Of a stretch of DNA of 12,654 nt, positions 5,887 to 12,654 are shown piece after piece. The position numbers and the translations under genes are program-made. Each line of letters begins with the position of its first letter. The first letter of the stretch is position 1. Source of the DNA: JAAXTT01 sp964530215 (lineage in GTDB: Bacteria > Bacillota > Desulfotomaculia > Desulfotomaculales > Desulfocucumaceae); contig CAZHAJ010000044.1 of the NCBI GenBank assembly GCA_964530215.1, positions 1 to 12,654 on the forward strand, read 5' to 3'. The notes under the pieces were generated by a model, which searched no databases, was not told where the DNA came from, and saw nothing but the letters and a program-made list of their open reading frames with translations.

Positions 5887-7168
5887 CCAGTTTTTCAAAA
5901 GCAATTACGGCTGCAGCTACTGTTTCATTAATCATTTCATCGGTATGTGCAAGAGATAGAAAGACAGCTTCAAATTGTGATGGTGCCAAATAAATCCCCT
6001 GCTGCAGCATAAACTTAAAAAACTTAGCGTATTTTTTGGTGTCTGAGTTATTAGCGGTTTTAAAATTATAAACCTTTTCACCGGTAAAAAATCCACAAAT
6101 CATGGATCCTACCCTGTTAAAAGAAACTTGCTCACCCGAGGCCTTGGCAGCGTCAATAAGACCTTGACACAGCTTTTGAGATTTTCTTTCCAGTTCCTCA
6201 TATACCCCAGGCTGTCCCATCAATTCCAGGGTTGCAATACCGGCACTCACTGCCAAAGGGTTGCCCGATAGTGTTCCTGCCTGATAAACGGGACCCGAAG
6301 GAGACATCATGGACATAATCTCCTTTTTTCCGCCATAAGCTCCCACCGGTAACCCACCACCGATAATTTTGCCCATACATGTAAGATCAGGCATAACATT
6401 ATACAGTTGCTGGGCACCGCCATAGGAAAGCCTAAATCCGGTAATCACTTCGTCAAATATAAGCAGTGTTTTATATCTGTGGGTTATATCTCTTAATCCC
6501 TCCAAAAATCCGGGCTTTGGGGGAACTACTCCCATATTACCAGGGACCGGCTCCACAATAACCGCCGCTATTGTATCTCCCTCCGCCTGAAAAATTTTCT
6601 CTAAACTGTCTAAATCATTGAAAACTGCATTGAGTGTATCTTTTGCTGAATGTTCCGGGACTCCGGGGCTGGTTGGCACCCCGTGAGTCAGTGCTCCGGA
6701 ACCCGCTTTAATCAGGAACATATCCGCATGACCATGATAGCAGCCTTCAAATTTTACTATTTTATTCTTTCCGGTGTATGCTCTGGCTAATCTGGCCGCA
6801 CTCATGGTGGCCTCGGTACCGGAATTCACCAGGCGCACCATTTCCACCGAAGGCATAGCTTTGATAATCATAGAGCCCAATACATTCTCTTTTTGAGTGG
6901 GAGCTCCAAAACTGGTGCCCGTTTCGAGGCAATCTTTGATTGCATTGACTACTTTTGGATGCAGATGCCCAAGCACCATAGGTCCCCAGGAACCCACATA
7001 GTCTATATAGCAATTTCCGTCCACATCTTCCAATACTGCCCCGTGACCTCTATTAATATATATTGGATCCAGTTCTACAGATTTGAATGCCCTTACAGGA
7101 CTGTTTACTCCACCAGGCATTATCTGTTGGGCTTTATTGAAAAGATCCTTCGAAATACTGTTATTCAA
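5870..7168 (-). CDS. hemL: Glutamate-1-semialdehyde 2,1-aminomutase
   Basis: PLP enzyme converting glutamate-1-semialdehyde to 5-aminolevulinate, the last step of the C5 pathway that feeds the haem operon. Family blocks are complete: AQQIMPGGVNSPVRAFKSV near the start, VNSGTEATMSAARLARAYTG, GCYHGHAD, FDEVITGFR with the PLP-binding Asp, and MGKIIGGGLPVGAYGG with the Schiff-base lysine (about Lys267). I chose TTG at 7168 (432 aa) because GGGGTGAT (7173-7180) sits at correct spacing before it and the resulting N-terminus matches the length of Bacillus HemL. In-frame alternatives are ATG at 7174, which abuts that ribosome site, and ATG at 7195, which overlaps the ahbB stop as ATGA but lacks a ribosome site and gives 441 aa. 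It is the last gene of the haem operon; its end overlaps the convergent small membrane gene by 17 bp. Confidence 0.95.
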   Translation of the reverse strand: MNNSISKDLFNKAQQIMPGGVNSPVRAFKSVELDPIYINRGHGAVLEDVDGNCYIDYVGSWGPMVLGHLHPKVVNAIKDCLETGTSFGAPTQKENVLGSMIIKAMPSVEMVRLVNSGTEATMSAARLARAYTGKNKIVKFEGCYHGHADMFLIKAGSGALTHGVPTSPGVPEHSAKDTLNAVFNDLDSLEKIFQAEGDTIAAVIVEPVPGNMGVVPPKPGFLEGLRDITHRYKTLLIFDEVITGFRLSYGGAQQLYNVMPDLTCMGKIIGGGLPVGAYGGKKEIMSMMSPSGPVYQAGTLSGNPLAVSAGIATLELMGQPGVYEELERKSQKLCQGLIDAAKASGEQVSFNRVGSMICGFFTGEKVYNFKTANNSDTKKYAKFFKFMLQQGIYLAPSQFEAVFLSLAHTDEMINETVAAAVIAFEKLAKNRF

Positions 7169-7172
7169 TATC

Positions 7173-7180
7173 ATCACCCC
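7173..7180 (-). promoter_or_regulatory. hemL: Ribosome binding site that decides the hemL start
   Basis: GGGGTGAT on the minus strand matches the anti-Shine-Dalgarno stretch GGAGGTGAT with one base missing. It is at good distance for TTG 7168 and too close for ATG 7174. The ATG at 7195 lies upstream of it and would have to rely on coupling to ahbB. Confidence 0.5.
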
Positions 7181-7191
7181 GTGTAAGTAGA

Positions 7192-7656
7192 TCATTCAAA
7201 ATATTTCATACTGGACTTTTTTAGCTCCCTTGTGCTGAAAAGTAATCTATATTCCATGATACCTGATAGTTCAGACATCCTTTTAGCAGTTTCATAACAT
7301 TGTTCTTTAGATGTGCCGTGAATCATGGTAAAAAGATTATATTTCCAATTTTCGTTAGTTTGTCGTTCATAACAGTGGCTTACCCCGTCATTTGATGCAA
7401 AAGTCATACCAACATGGGCAACCTGATCTTCCGGAACTTTCCAAACTACCATGGCATTAGCACTATATCCCAATTGACGGTGTTTTACCATGGCACCAAA
7501 TCTTCTGATTATTCCTTCCTGCTTCATCTTTTTTACCGTTTCCAAAATCACTTCTTCAGATAAACCTAATCTTTCACCGATTTCTTTAAAAGGTCTCGAC
7601 GCTATGGGCAAGCCCTTCTGCAAAGTTTTTATTATTTCAATTTCTACCGGATTCAA
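7192..7656 (-). CDS. ahbB: Siroheme decarboxylase subunit AhbB (Lrp/AsnC-like fold)
   Basis: With AhbA, decarboxylates two acetate side chains of siroheme to give 12,18-didecarboxysiroheme. The first 60 residues resemble an Lrp/AsnC winged helix (RPFKEIGERLGLSEEVILET, then IIRRFGAMVKHRQLGY); the rest is the enzymatic ferredoxin-like half with SHCYERQTNENWKYNLFTMI, the block I use to call it the B rather than A subunit. The fold is that of a transcription factor but family members in such clusters are enzymes. The frame extends to TTG 7674, but AGGAGG (7666-7671) lies inside that extension, 9 nt before TTG 7656, so I start there (154 aa). It overlaps ahbA by 20 bp. Its stop overlaps an alternative hemL ATG. 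A/B naming could be swapped; the family is secure. Confidence 0.85.
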   Translation of the reverse strand: MNPVEIEIIKTLQKGLPIASRPFKEIGERLGLSEEVILETVKKMKQEGIIRRFGAMVKHRQLGYSANAMVVWKVPEDQVAHVGMTFASNDGVSHCYERQTNENWKYNLFTMIHGTSKEQCYETAKRMSELSGIMEYRLLFSTRELKKSSMKYFE

Positions 7657-8122
7657 TCGTCTCTCCCTCCTCAATTTTAAAATTTACTTTTATTTTAAAA
7701 AGCCTTTTTGAAGGAAGACTGATTATATCATTGATTCCGGTTTTGGCAGTTATTTCTGATAATATCCTTTCCATTTCATTTTTGTCGGCTGCCAATAAGG
7801 TAAACCACATATTATATTGATGTTCCCGTAAATAGTTATGGGTAACACCGTTATAGCCGTTAATAATCTCAGCTACTTTCTCAATTTGATGGGGAGCTAC
7901 CCTTAAGGCGCAAAGGGTTCCGGTGTAGCCCAATTTTCTGGAATCAAAAATGGCCCCTACTCTTCTTACAATGCCAATTTTAATTAATCTGTCAAGTCGT
8001 GACATTATCTGTCCTTCTGTTATCCCAAGATTTTCGGCCAGTTTTTTATAGGGTTCAGATTCCATCGGAAATTCATCCTGAATGAGATTCAGCAGTTTCC
8101 TATCCACAGCATCAATGCTCAT
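7637..8122 (-). CDS. ahbA: Siroheme decarboxylase subunit AhbA (Lrp/AsnC-like fold)
   Basis: A 161-residue partner of AhbB. The N-terminal winged-helix-like part reads DAVDRKLLNLIQDEFPMESE, then YKKLAENLGITEGQIMSRLD and IVRRVGAIFDSRKLGYTG. The second half contains VTHNYLREHQYNMWFTLLA, the counterpart of the CYER...YNLF block of AhbB. The two subunits are clearly paralogous and in known systems form a heterodimer that acts on siroheme in the cytoplasm. The start is ATG at 8122 with GGAGG 6 nt upstream; a TTG at 8128 is in frame but lies within the spacer. The gene follows ahbD by 30 bp and runs 20 bp into ahbB. An annotation as AsnC-family regulator would be misleading in this context. Confidence 0.87.
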   Translation of the reverse strand: MSIDAVDRKLLNLIQDEFPMESEPYKKLAENLGITEGQIMSRLDRLIKIGIVRRVGAIFDSRKLGYTGTLCALRVAPHQIEKVAEIINGYNGVTHNYLREHQYNMWFTLLAADKNEMERILSEITAKTGINDIISLPSKRLFKIKVNFKIEEGETIESGRN

Positions 8123-8152
8123 CTGCAACCTCCATAGTTTATTAAATAAGGG

Positions 8153-9142
8153 TTAACTTTTCCCCTTGCTGTATCGGCACCAAGGCTCCTGTGCCATATA
8201 ATCGCCATAATAAAAAAGTGCCCTTGCTCTGCAGCCACCGCAGGAATTGCTATATTTACATTTTCCGCAGGAACCCTGATATTGAGCTGTTCTCAGTGTG
8301 TTAAATACCGAATTATTGCTCCATATTTCAGAAAAAGGTGTTTCCCTGACATTACCTGCACTTATTTCCATATATGCACATGGTTGTACGTTACCCGTGG
8401 GACTGATAATGCAATAGGCTGTACCGGCCAAACACCCTTTTTTAAATCGAGTTTCTACCCCCATTTGTTCGGCAATTCTCACAAATTGAGGTGCACAGGT
8501 GGGTTTAAGCTCTATAGATACTGTTTTCTGTTTGGCCATAATTCTTTTTAACAACTTTTCATACCTTTCTTCACGCAAAGACTCTGATTCGATATCTACA
8601 CCTCTGCCGGTGGGAACAAGGAAAAAAATGTGGTGAGCAATGGCCCCCATTTTTACTGCAAAATCAGTAATCTCCTCTATTTCCGGGTAATTCCAGTCCA
8701 CTACGGTTGTATGTAATTGAAAGGGAAGTCCCACCTTTCCACAGGCTTCCATTCCCTTTACAGCCTTTTCCCATGAACCGTTCACTCCTCTGAAGCCATC
8801 ATGTTTTTCCGGAGAGACACTGTCTAAGCTAATGCCCATGGCCATTGCGCCGGTTCTTTTTAGATTTAAAGCTGTTTCGATATCAATTAAAGTGCCATTG
8901 GTTCCAAAAACCGGACGCAGACCTTTTTGGACGGCATGTTCAACCAGTTGGTAGATATCTTCTCTCATCAGAGGTTCGCCACCGCTGAATACCATTATTT
9001 TAAACCCTGCTTTAGCTATCTCGTCAATTAAACTAAAACCTTCTTCTGTATTTAATTCATCGGTCATTTTTAGCCCTGCATCACGATAACAATGCCGGCA
9101 GGACAGGTTGCAAGTGTTTGTAACATTCCAAGATACAATCAT
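8153..9142 (-). CDS. ahbD: Radical SAM haem synthase AhbD (NirJ2-like)
   Basis: A 329-residue radical SAM protein. The SAM-binding [4Fe-4S] motif CNLSCRHC is at residues 11-18, followed by FSGGEPLMREDIY (the GGEP SAM-contact motif). The C-terminal SPASM-type region has CLAGTAYCIISPTGNVQPC and CGKCKYSNSCGGCRARA plus a final Cys, enough to hold an auxiliary cluster. The very short N-terminus before the first cysteines and the TAYCIISPTGNVQPC/CGGCRARA blocks fit AhbD, which oxidatively decarboxylates the propionates of Fe-coproporphyrin III to the vinyl groups of protohaem. Databases may label it heme d1 biosynthesis protein NirJ2. ATG at 9142 is preceded by GGAGG 8 nt upstream, and that site forms the last codons of hemB; the gap to hemB is 3 bp. 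Confidence 0.86.
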   Translation of the reverse strand: MIVSWNVTNTCNLSCRHCYRDAGLKMTDELNTEEGFSLIDEIAKAGFKIMVFSGGEPLMREDIYQLVEHAVQKGLRPVFGTNGTLIDIETALNLKRTGAMAMGISLDSVSPEKHDGFRGVNGSWEKAVKGMEACGKVGLPFQLHTTVVDWNYPEIEEITDFAVKMGAIAHHIFFLVPTGRGVDIESESLREERYEKLLKRIMAKQKTVSIELKPTCAPQFVRIAEQMGVETRFKKGCLAGTAYCIISPTGNVQPCAYMEISAGNVRETPFSEIWSNNSVFNTLRTAQYQGSCGKCKYSNSCGGCRARALFYYGDYMAQEPWCRYSKGKS

Positions 9143-9145
9143 TAG

Positions 9146-10123
9146 CTAATCCTCCATAATCCATTGGGCAACATCCAAGGCATGATAAGTAATTATAATA
9201 TCGGCTCCAGCCCTTTTAAATCCGGTCAGAGTTTCGATAACCACATTTCGCTCATCAATCCAGCCCATTTTAGCTGCTGCTTTAACCATGGCATACTCAC
9301 CGCTGACATTATATACAGCTAGGGGATAATTGAAGTTTTCTTTTAGCATTTTGACAACATCCATATACGCCAGAGCAGGTTTGACCATAATGATGTCGGC
9401 ACCTTCTTCGATATCCAAATTAGCTTCCCTCAATGCCTCGATGGCATTGGGAGGATCCATCTGATAGGTTCGGCGATCACCGAATTGCGGAGTAGAATCT
9501 GCTGCATCTCTGAATGGACCATAAAATGAAGAGGCATATTTTACAGAGTATGACATAATGGATACATGCTGGTAGCCTTGTCTATCCAATCTTTCACGGA
9601 TAGCTGCAACCCTGCCGTCCATCATATCACTTGGGGCAACTATGTCAGCACCTGCTTTGGCATGGGATAATGCTGTCTTGGCCAGTAATTGCAAACTGGG
9701 GTCATTGACTACATCATTATCTTCAATGATCCCGCAATGGCCATGATCGGTATATTCACACAGACATACATCTGTGATGACAGTAAGTTCCGGATACTTC
9801 TCTTTTATAGCCCGTACAGCCTGTTGTACCACTCCTTCATCACTGTATGCACCTGAACCTACTGAGTCCTTTCTGGCAGGTATGCCAAAAAGAAGCACTG
9901 CCGGTATATTATACTTCACCACTTGATTAATCACTTCCATCAGCATATCACAAGATAACTTAAAAACTCCCGGCATCGATTCCACTTCTTTTTTTATTCC
10001 ATGCCCGTAGGTTACAAACATAGGGTAAACAAGATTGTCCACCGAAAGCCTGGTCTCTCTGATGAGTCTTCTTATATTTTTACTGTGCCTCATACGGCGA
10101 CATCGATATCTGGGAAATATCAT
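9146..10123 (-). CDS. hemB: Delta-aminolevulinic acid dehydratase (porphobilinogen synthase)
   Basis: A 325-residue, full-length ALAD that condenses two 5-aminolevulinate molecules to porphobilinogen in the cytoplasm. The two active-site lysines are visible: Lys195 in SYSVKYASSFYGPFRDAADS and Lys248 in IIMVKPALAYMDVV. Cysteines 120, 122 and 130 in TDVCLCEYTDHGHCG form the catalytic zinc site, so this is a zinc-type rather than magnesium-only enzyme. Start ATG at 10123 has GAGGAGG 7 nt upstream. It is inserted between the two radical SAM genes, 12 bp after ahbC and 3 bp before ahbD, and supplies the precursor for the same pathway. Confidence 0.97.
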   Translation of the reverse strand: MIFPRYRCRRMRHSKNIRRLIRETRLSVDNLVYPMFVTYGHGIKKEVESMPGVFKLSCDMLMEVINQVVKYNIPAVLLFGIPARKDSVGSGAYSDEGVVQQAVRAIKEKYPELTVITDVCLCEYTDHGHCGIIEDNDVVNDPSLQLLAKTALSHAKAGADIVAPSDMMDGRVAAIRERLDRQGYQHVSIMSYSVKYASSFYGPFRDAADSTPQFGDRRTYQMDPPNAIEALREANLDIEEGADIIMVKPALAYMDVVKMLKENFNYPLAVYNVSGEYAMVKAAAKMGWIDERNVVIETLTGFKRAGADIIITYHALDVAQWIMED

Positions 10124-10135
10124 TTTTATGCCTCC

Positions 10136-11326
10136 TCAATCACTAATAACATCAGGATAGGATAATTCTTCATCTGTTAAGTAACAAGCGGGGTCATGAG
10201 CCCAATAATCAGAGTGCACAGCTTGGGCCCGAACCCGAAAGTTGCCATTGCACAGATTAAGCCATCCACACTTGCTGCATCTGCCTTTTAATAGATTAGC
10301 CCTATTTTTCAAACCTGCCAAAATGGGATGGGAAGTATCTGACCAGATACTTCCGAACTTTCTATCCAACACATTGCCCAAAACAACACTTTGGGTGAAT
10401 TGGTCAGGATGAACATTGCCGGACCAATCTACTTGTCCTATGGCAATACCCGAGCGGTTGCCGCCATTTATTGACAGTAATCTATATGCTTCTTCTGCTT
10501 TTGGAGATTTTTCCCTTAACAGTTTCAGATATATATATACAGCGTCACAGTGATTTCCCACCGTTAAAACCTCAACATCACGACCTTTGTTTATAAGGTT
10601 TTCTGTTCGTTTGATAATTAACTCCAATGCAGAACGGGTTTGTTGGTGAGTGATATTATCCCCAAGCATATCAGCACCCCTACCTGAATAAACCAGATGG
10701 TAAAAGCATACCCTAGGGATGTTTTCTTCTTCCACCAGATCAAAAATTTTATCCAACTCATTGTAGTTACTGCGGTTTATAGTAAAGCGTAAACCAGTTT
10801 TTTGGCCCACTTTTCTACAATTTCTAATCCCCTTCAAAGCCGATTCAAAAGCACCTTTTTTACCCCTGAAGATGTCATTTGTTTCACCTATACCGTCAAG
10901 GCTAATGCCTACATAGCTGGCACCCAGATGCTTTATCTTTTTTGCGGTATCCATGTCAATAAGTGTGCCGTTTGTGGATATGGTAACTCTTAATCCACTT
11001 TTTACCGCATATTCCATTAGCGCAAAAAAATCATCGCGAACTAGGGGTTCTCCCCCGGAAAAAAGGATTACAGGAACATTAAAGTCCTTCAGGTCATCTA
11101 TCAGCTTAAATGCTTCCAGGGTGTTAAGCTCTTTTGAGGCAGGTAAGCCGTTTGAATCCGCATAGCAATGCTTGCATCTTAAATTACATGCCTTAGTGAT
11201 GTTCCAAACCACTACCGGTCCTGTGCTGCCTGCTTTGCCGGCGGTCTGCCCCTTGATACTGTGGTGATACCTTAAAGAGTCCCCCTCATTCTCCAATCCA
11301 AAAAGCAACCTGCTGATATTAACCAT
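10136..11326 (-). CDS. ahbC: Radical SAM 12,18-didecarboxysiroheme deacetylase AhbC (NirJ1-like)
   Basis: A 396-residue radical SAM protein. A 40-residue N-terminal extension (MVNISRLLFGLENEGDSLRY) precedes VVVWNITKACNLRCKHCYAD with cysteines 47, 51 and 54; FSGGEPLVRDDF follows. The C-terminal part has the cysteine set RCSKCGWLNLCNGNFRVRA and DPACYL, together with a GNHC upstream, suggesting an auxiliary cluster. Extension and tail match AhbC, also called Fe-coproporphyrin III synthase, which removes the two acetate groups from didecarboxysiroheme. It is about 65 residues longer than the neighbouring AhbD and only distantly similar to it. ATG at 11326 overlaps the end of cobA-hemD by 8 bp, with a moderate AGGGAAG ribosome site. 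A label as NirJ1 is common, but no nitrite reductase genes are in view. Confidence 0.88.
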   Translation of the reverse strand: MVNISRLLFGLENEGDSLRYHHSIKGQTAGKAGSTGPVVVWNITKACNLRCKHCYADSNGLPASKELNTLEAFKLIDDLKDFNVPVILFSGGEPLVRDDFFALMEYAVKSGLRVTISTNGTLIDMDTAKKIKHLGASYVGISLDGIGETNDIFRGKKGAFESALKGIRNCRKVGQKTGLRFTINRSNYNELDKIFDLVEEENIPRVCFYHLVYSGRGADMLGDNITHQQTRSALELIIKRTENLINKGRDVEVLTVGNHCDAVYIYLKLLREKSPKAEEAYRLLSINGGNRSGIAIGQVDWSGNVHPDQFTQSVVLGNVLDRKFGSIWSDTSHPILAGLKNRANLLKGRCSKCGWLNLCNGNFRVRAQAVHSDYWAHDPACYLTDEELSYPDVISD

Positions 11327-12654
11327 TATTATTCTTCCCTTCTAACCATCGTAAAATTGCTTCCACTAGCCCGCTGATGGTATATTGTTCAGCCTGAATA
11401 TCTATTTTTAATCCGTTTTGTCTAGCAGTATCAGCAGTTATGGGACCTATGCAGGCAACTTTTACTTTATTGGGTAGCGGTATAATTTCTTTGCCCAGCA
11501 GTTCTACAAAATTATTTACTGTGGATGAACTGGTAAAAGTAACTATATCTATTTTTCCGTCAAGAATAAGCTGTTTTATTACCTCTTTTCTTCTGCCTAT
11601 GCCGATTTCCGTACGATAGACCGTTACTTCATCCACCACAGCCCCTTTTTTATTTAATAAATCTACTAAAATCTTTCTGGCGATGTCCGCCCTTGGCAGA
11701 AGCACTGAGTCCCCACTAAGGATTTTTTCATCTAACCCTTTGACAATCTCTTCTGCCCTGTATTCTTCCGGTACAAAATCTACTTTTAAACCCAAGGATT
11801 CCAGACTTTTTTTCGTTGCAGGCCCTATGGCGCAAACGCGAATTCCCTTAAGTTCCCTTATGTCCAAGTCCCTTGTAGCCATGCGCTTGAAAAAGTATTT
11901 AACCCCATTTACACTGGTAAATATTATCCAGCTATATTTATTAATTGAGCTTAAAGCATTATCCAGGGGAGCATAATCAAATGGTTCATCAATGGTGATG
12001 GTTGGAAACTCTACAGCCTCACCACCCAACTCCCGGATAATTTCACTTAAGATGCTTGCCTGTTCCCTTGCTCTGGTTACTAAAATTCTTTTTCCGTACA
12101 AAGGTTTGACCTCATACCAATTTAAGCTGTCCCGGAGATTTACCACTCTACCCACTATTATAATTGATGGGTTTATATAGCCACTTTTTTCTGCTTTTTC
12201 TGCAATGTCTTTTAGAACCCCGGTTAAAGTTCTTTGCTCACCGGTAGTTCCCCATTGAATGACAGCAGCAGGAGTATCAGTGTCCATACCATGTTTCATT
12301 AAATTAGAAGCAATTTGCTGTAATCTCCCCATTCCCATTAGAAAAATCAATGTTCCCTTGCTTGTTGCTATTTTGTCCCAATTTAATTGTGATTCATTTT
12401 TGTCAGGGTCTTCATTCCCCGTAATCACTTCAAAACTGGAAGATATACCTCTATGGGTTACCGGAATTCCTGCATATGCCGGCACGGCAACAGCCGAGGT
12501 GATTCCCGGAATTACCTCAAAATTAATACCGGCATTTTTCAGTGTCAAGGCTTCTTCCCCTCCCCTGCCAAAAACAAAGGGGTCTCCGCCTTTCAATCTG
12601 GTGACAGTGTATCCTAATAAAGCCTTCTCCACTATTAATTCATTAATTTCTTCT
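11319..12654 (-). CDS. cobA-hemD: CobA-HemD fusion: uroporphyrinogen-III C-methyltransferase / uroporphyrinogen-III synthase (5' end outside window)
   Basis: The frame is open to the right edge, so the start and roughly the first 75 residues lie outside; the GTG at 12632 is internal. The visible part begins EEINELIVEKALLGYTVTRL and continues with KGGDPFVFGRGGEE, a hallmark of SAM-dependent uroporphyrinogen-III methyltransferases, then PGITSAVAVPAYAGIPVTHR and later VGRVVNLRD. After about residue 175 of the part read from GTG 12632 the HemD domain starts at GKRILVTRAREQASILSEII and contains WIIFTSVNGVKYFF, VCAIGPATKKSLESLG and IVTFTSSSTVNNFVELLG. The fusion cyclises hydroxymethylbilane to uroporphyrinogen III and methylates it to precorrin-2, the entry to siroheme. 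It overlaps ahbC by 8 bp and is the first visible gene of the operon. Confidence 0.95.
   Translation of the reverse strand, partial: EEINELIVEKALLGYTVTRLKGGDPFVFGRGGEEALTLKNAGINFEVIPGITSAVAVPAYAGIPVTHRGISSSFEVITGNEDPDKNESQLNWDKIATSKGTLIFLMGMGRLQQIASNLMKHGMDTDTPAAVIQWGTTGEQRTLTGVLKDIAEKAEKSGYINPSIIIVGRVVNLRDSLNWYEVKPLYGKRILVTRAREQASILSEIIRELGGEAVEFPTITIDEPFDYAPLDNALSSINKYSWIIFTSVNGVKYFFKRMATRDLDIRELKGIRVCAIGPATKKSLESLGLKVDFVPEEYRAEEIVKGLDEKILSGDSVLLPRADIARKILVDLLNKKGAVVDEVTVYRTEIGIGRRKEVIKQLILDGKIDIVTFTSSSTVNNFVELLGKEIIPLPNKVKVACIGPITADTARQNGLKIDIQAEQYTISGLVEAILRWLEGKNNNG

Noticed and set aside
7192..8122. Two Lrp/AsnC family transcription regulators
   Set aside because: The N-terminal halves do look like winged helices, but the C-terminal HCYER...YNLF and NYLREHQYNMWF blocks and the position between ahbD and hemL identify siroheme decarboxylase subunits.
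8282..8551. Plus-strand open frames inside the haem operon (for example 8282-8551, 6893-7186, 11683-11976)
   Set aside because: They lie antisense to well-conserved genes, lack convincing ribosome sites, and their translations are low-complexity shadows with no domain character.
7192..11326. Heme d1 (nitrite reductase cofactor) biosynthesis cluster
   Set aside because: NirJ-type names fit by homology, but no nirS, nirF, nirN or nirC is present and both radical SAM genes match the AhbC/AhbD pair, so protohaem synthesis is the better reading.
12630..12632. GTG 12632 as the start of cobA-hemD
   Set aside because: The frame stays open upstream to the window edge and the encoded EEINELI matches the interior of the methyltransferase family, so the gene begins outside the window.

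Overview
The window reads as chromosomal DNA of an anaerobic, endospore-forming Clostridia-class Firmicute. A Peptococcaceae / Desulfotomaculum-like lineage is my best guess, not a proof. The reasons are a tricistronic germinant-receptor operon of the GerA/GerKA type, a Rex redox repressor, strong AGGAGG-type ribosome binding sites with frequent TTG/GTG starts, moderately low G+C, and a haem cluster of the siroheme-dependent (Ahb) type found in sulfate reducers and related anaerobes.

Left part (1-1641, minus strand). Reading in the direction of transcription there is an unannotated-looking 32-codon membrane mini-gene (1438-1536), then rex (682-1311) with its own sigma-A type promoter, then a YjbQ-family gene (255-650) 31 bp behind rex. 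Last comes a tRNA-Leu(CAG) gene (42-128) with an excellent promoter of its own. The 330-bp gap 1312-1641 between rex and the germination operon is not empty: it holds the mini-gene, the rex promoter with a short palindrome in its spacer, and a weak candidate forespore promoter.

Centre (1642-5886, plus strand). A germinant-receptor operon: A subunit (TTG start, unusually long charged N-terminus), B subunit (transporter-like membrane protein), C subunit (lipoprotein, TTG start). These are followed after 13 bp by a 56-codon, two-helix membrane protein (GTG start) that matches the description of the small 'D' subunits of germinant receptors. A/B and B/C each overlap by exactly 14 bp. The D-like gene runs 17 bp into the end of the oppositely oriented hemL.

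Right part (5870-12654, minus strand). A tightly packed haem operon, in transcription order: cobA-hemD fusion (start beyond the right edge), ahbC, hemB, ahbD, ahbA, ahbB, hemL. Together these supply 5-aminolevulinate (HemL), porphobilinogen (HemB), ring closure to uroporphyrinogen III and its methylation to precorrin-2 (HemD, CobA). AhbAB then decarboxylates siroheme, AhbC removes the acetate side chains to give Fe-coproporphyrin III, and AhbD makes protohaem. HemA, HemC and a precorrin-2 dehydrogenase/ferrochelatase are required but not in view; the truncated right edge is the natural place for them. No HemE/HemN/HemH-type gene is present. Neighbouring genes are separated by at most 30 bp or overlap, so co-transcription and translational coupling are likely. 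I see no convincing rho-independent terminator anywhere in the window.
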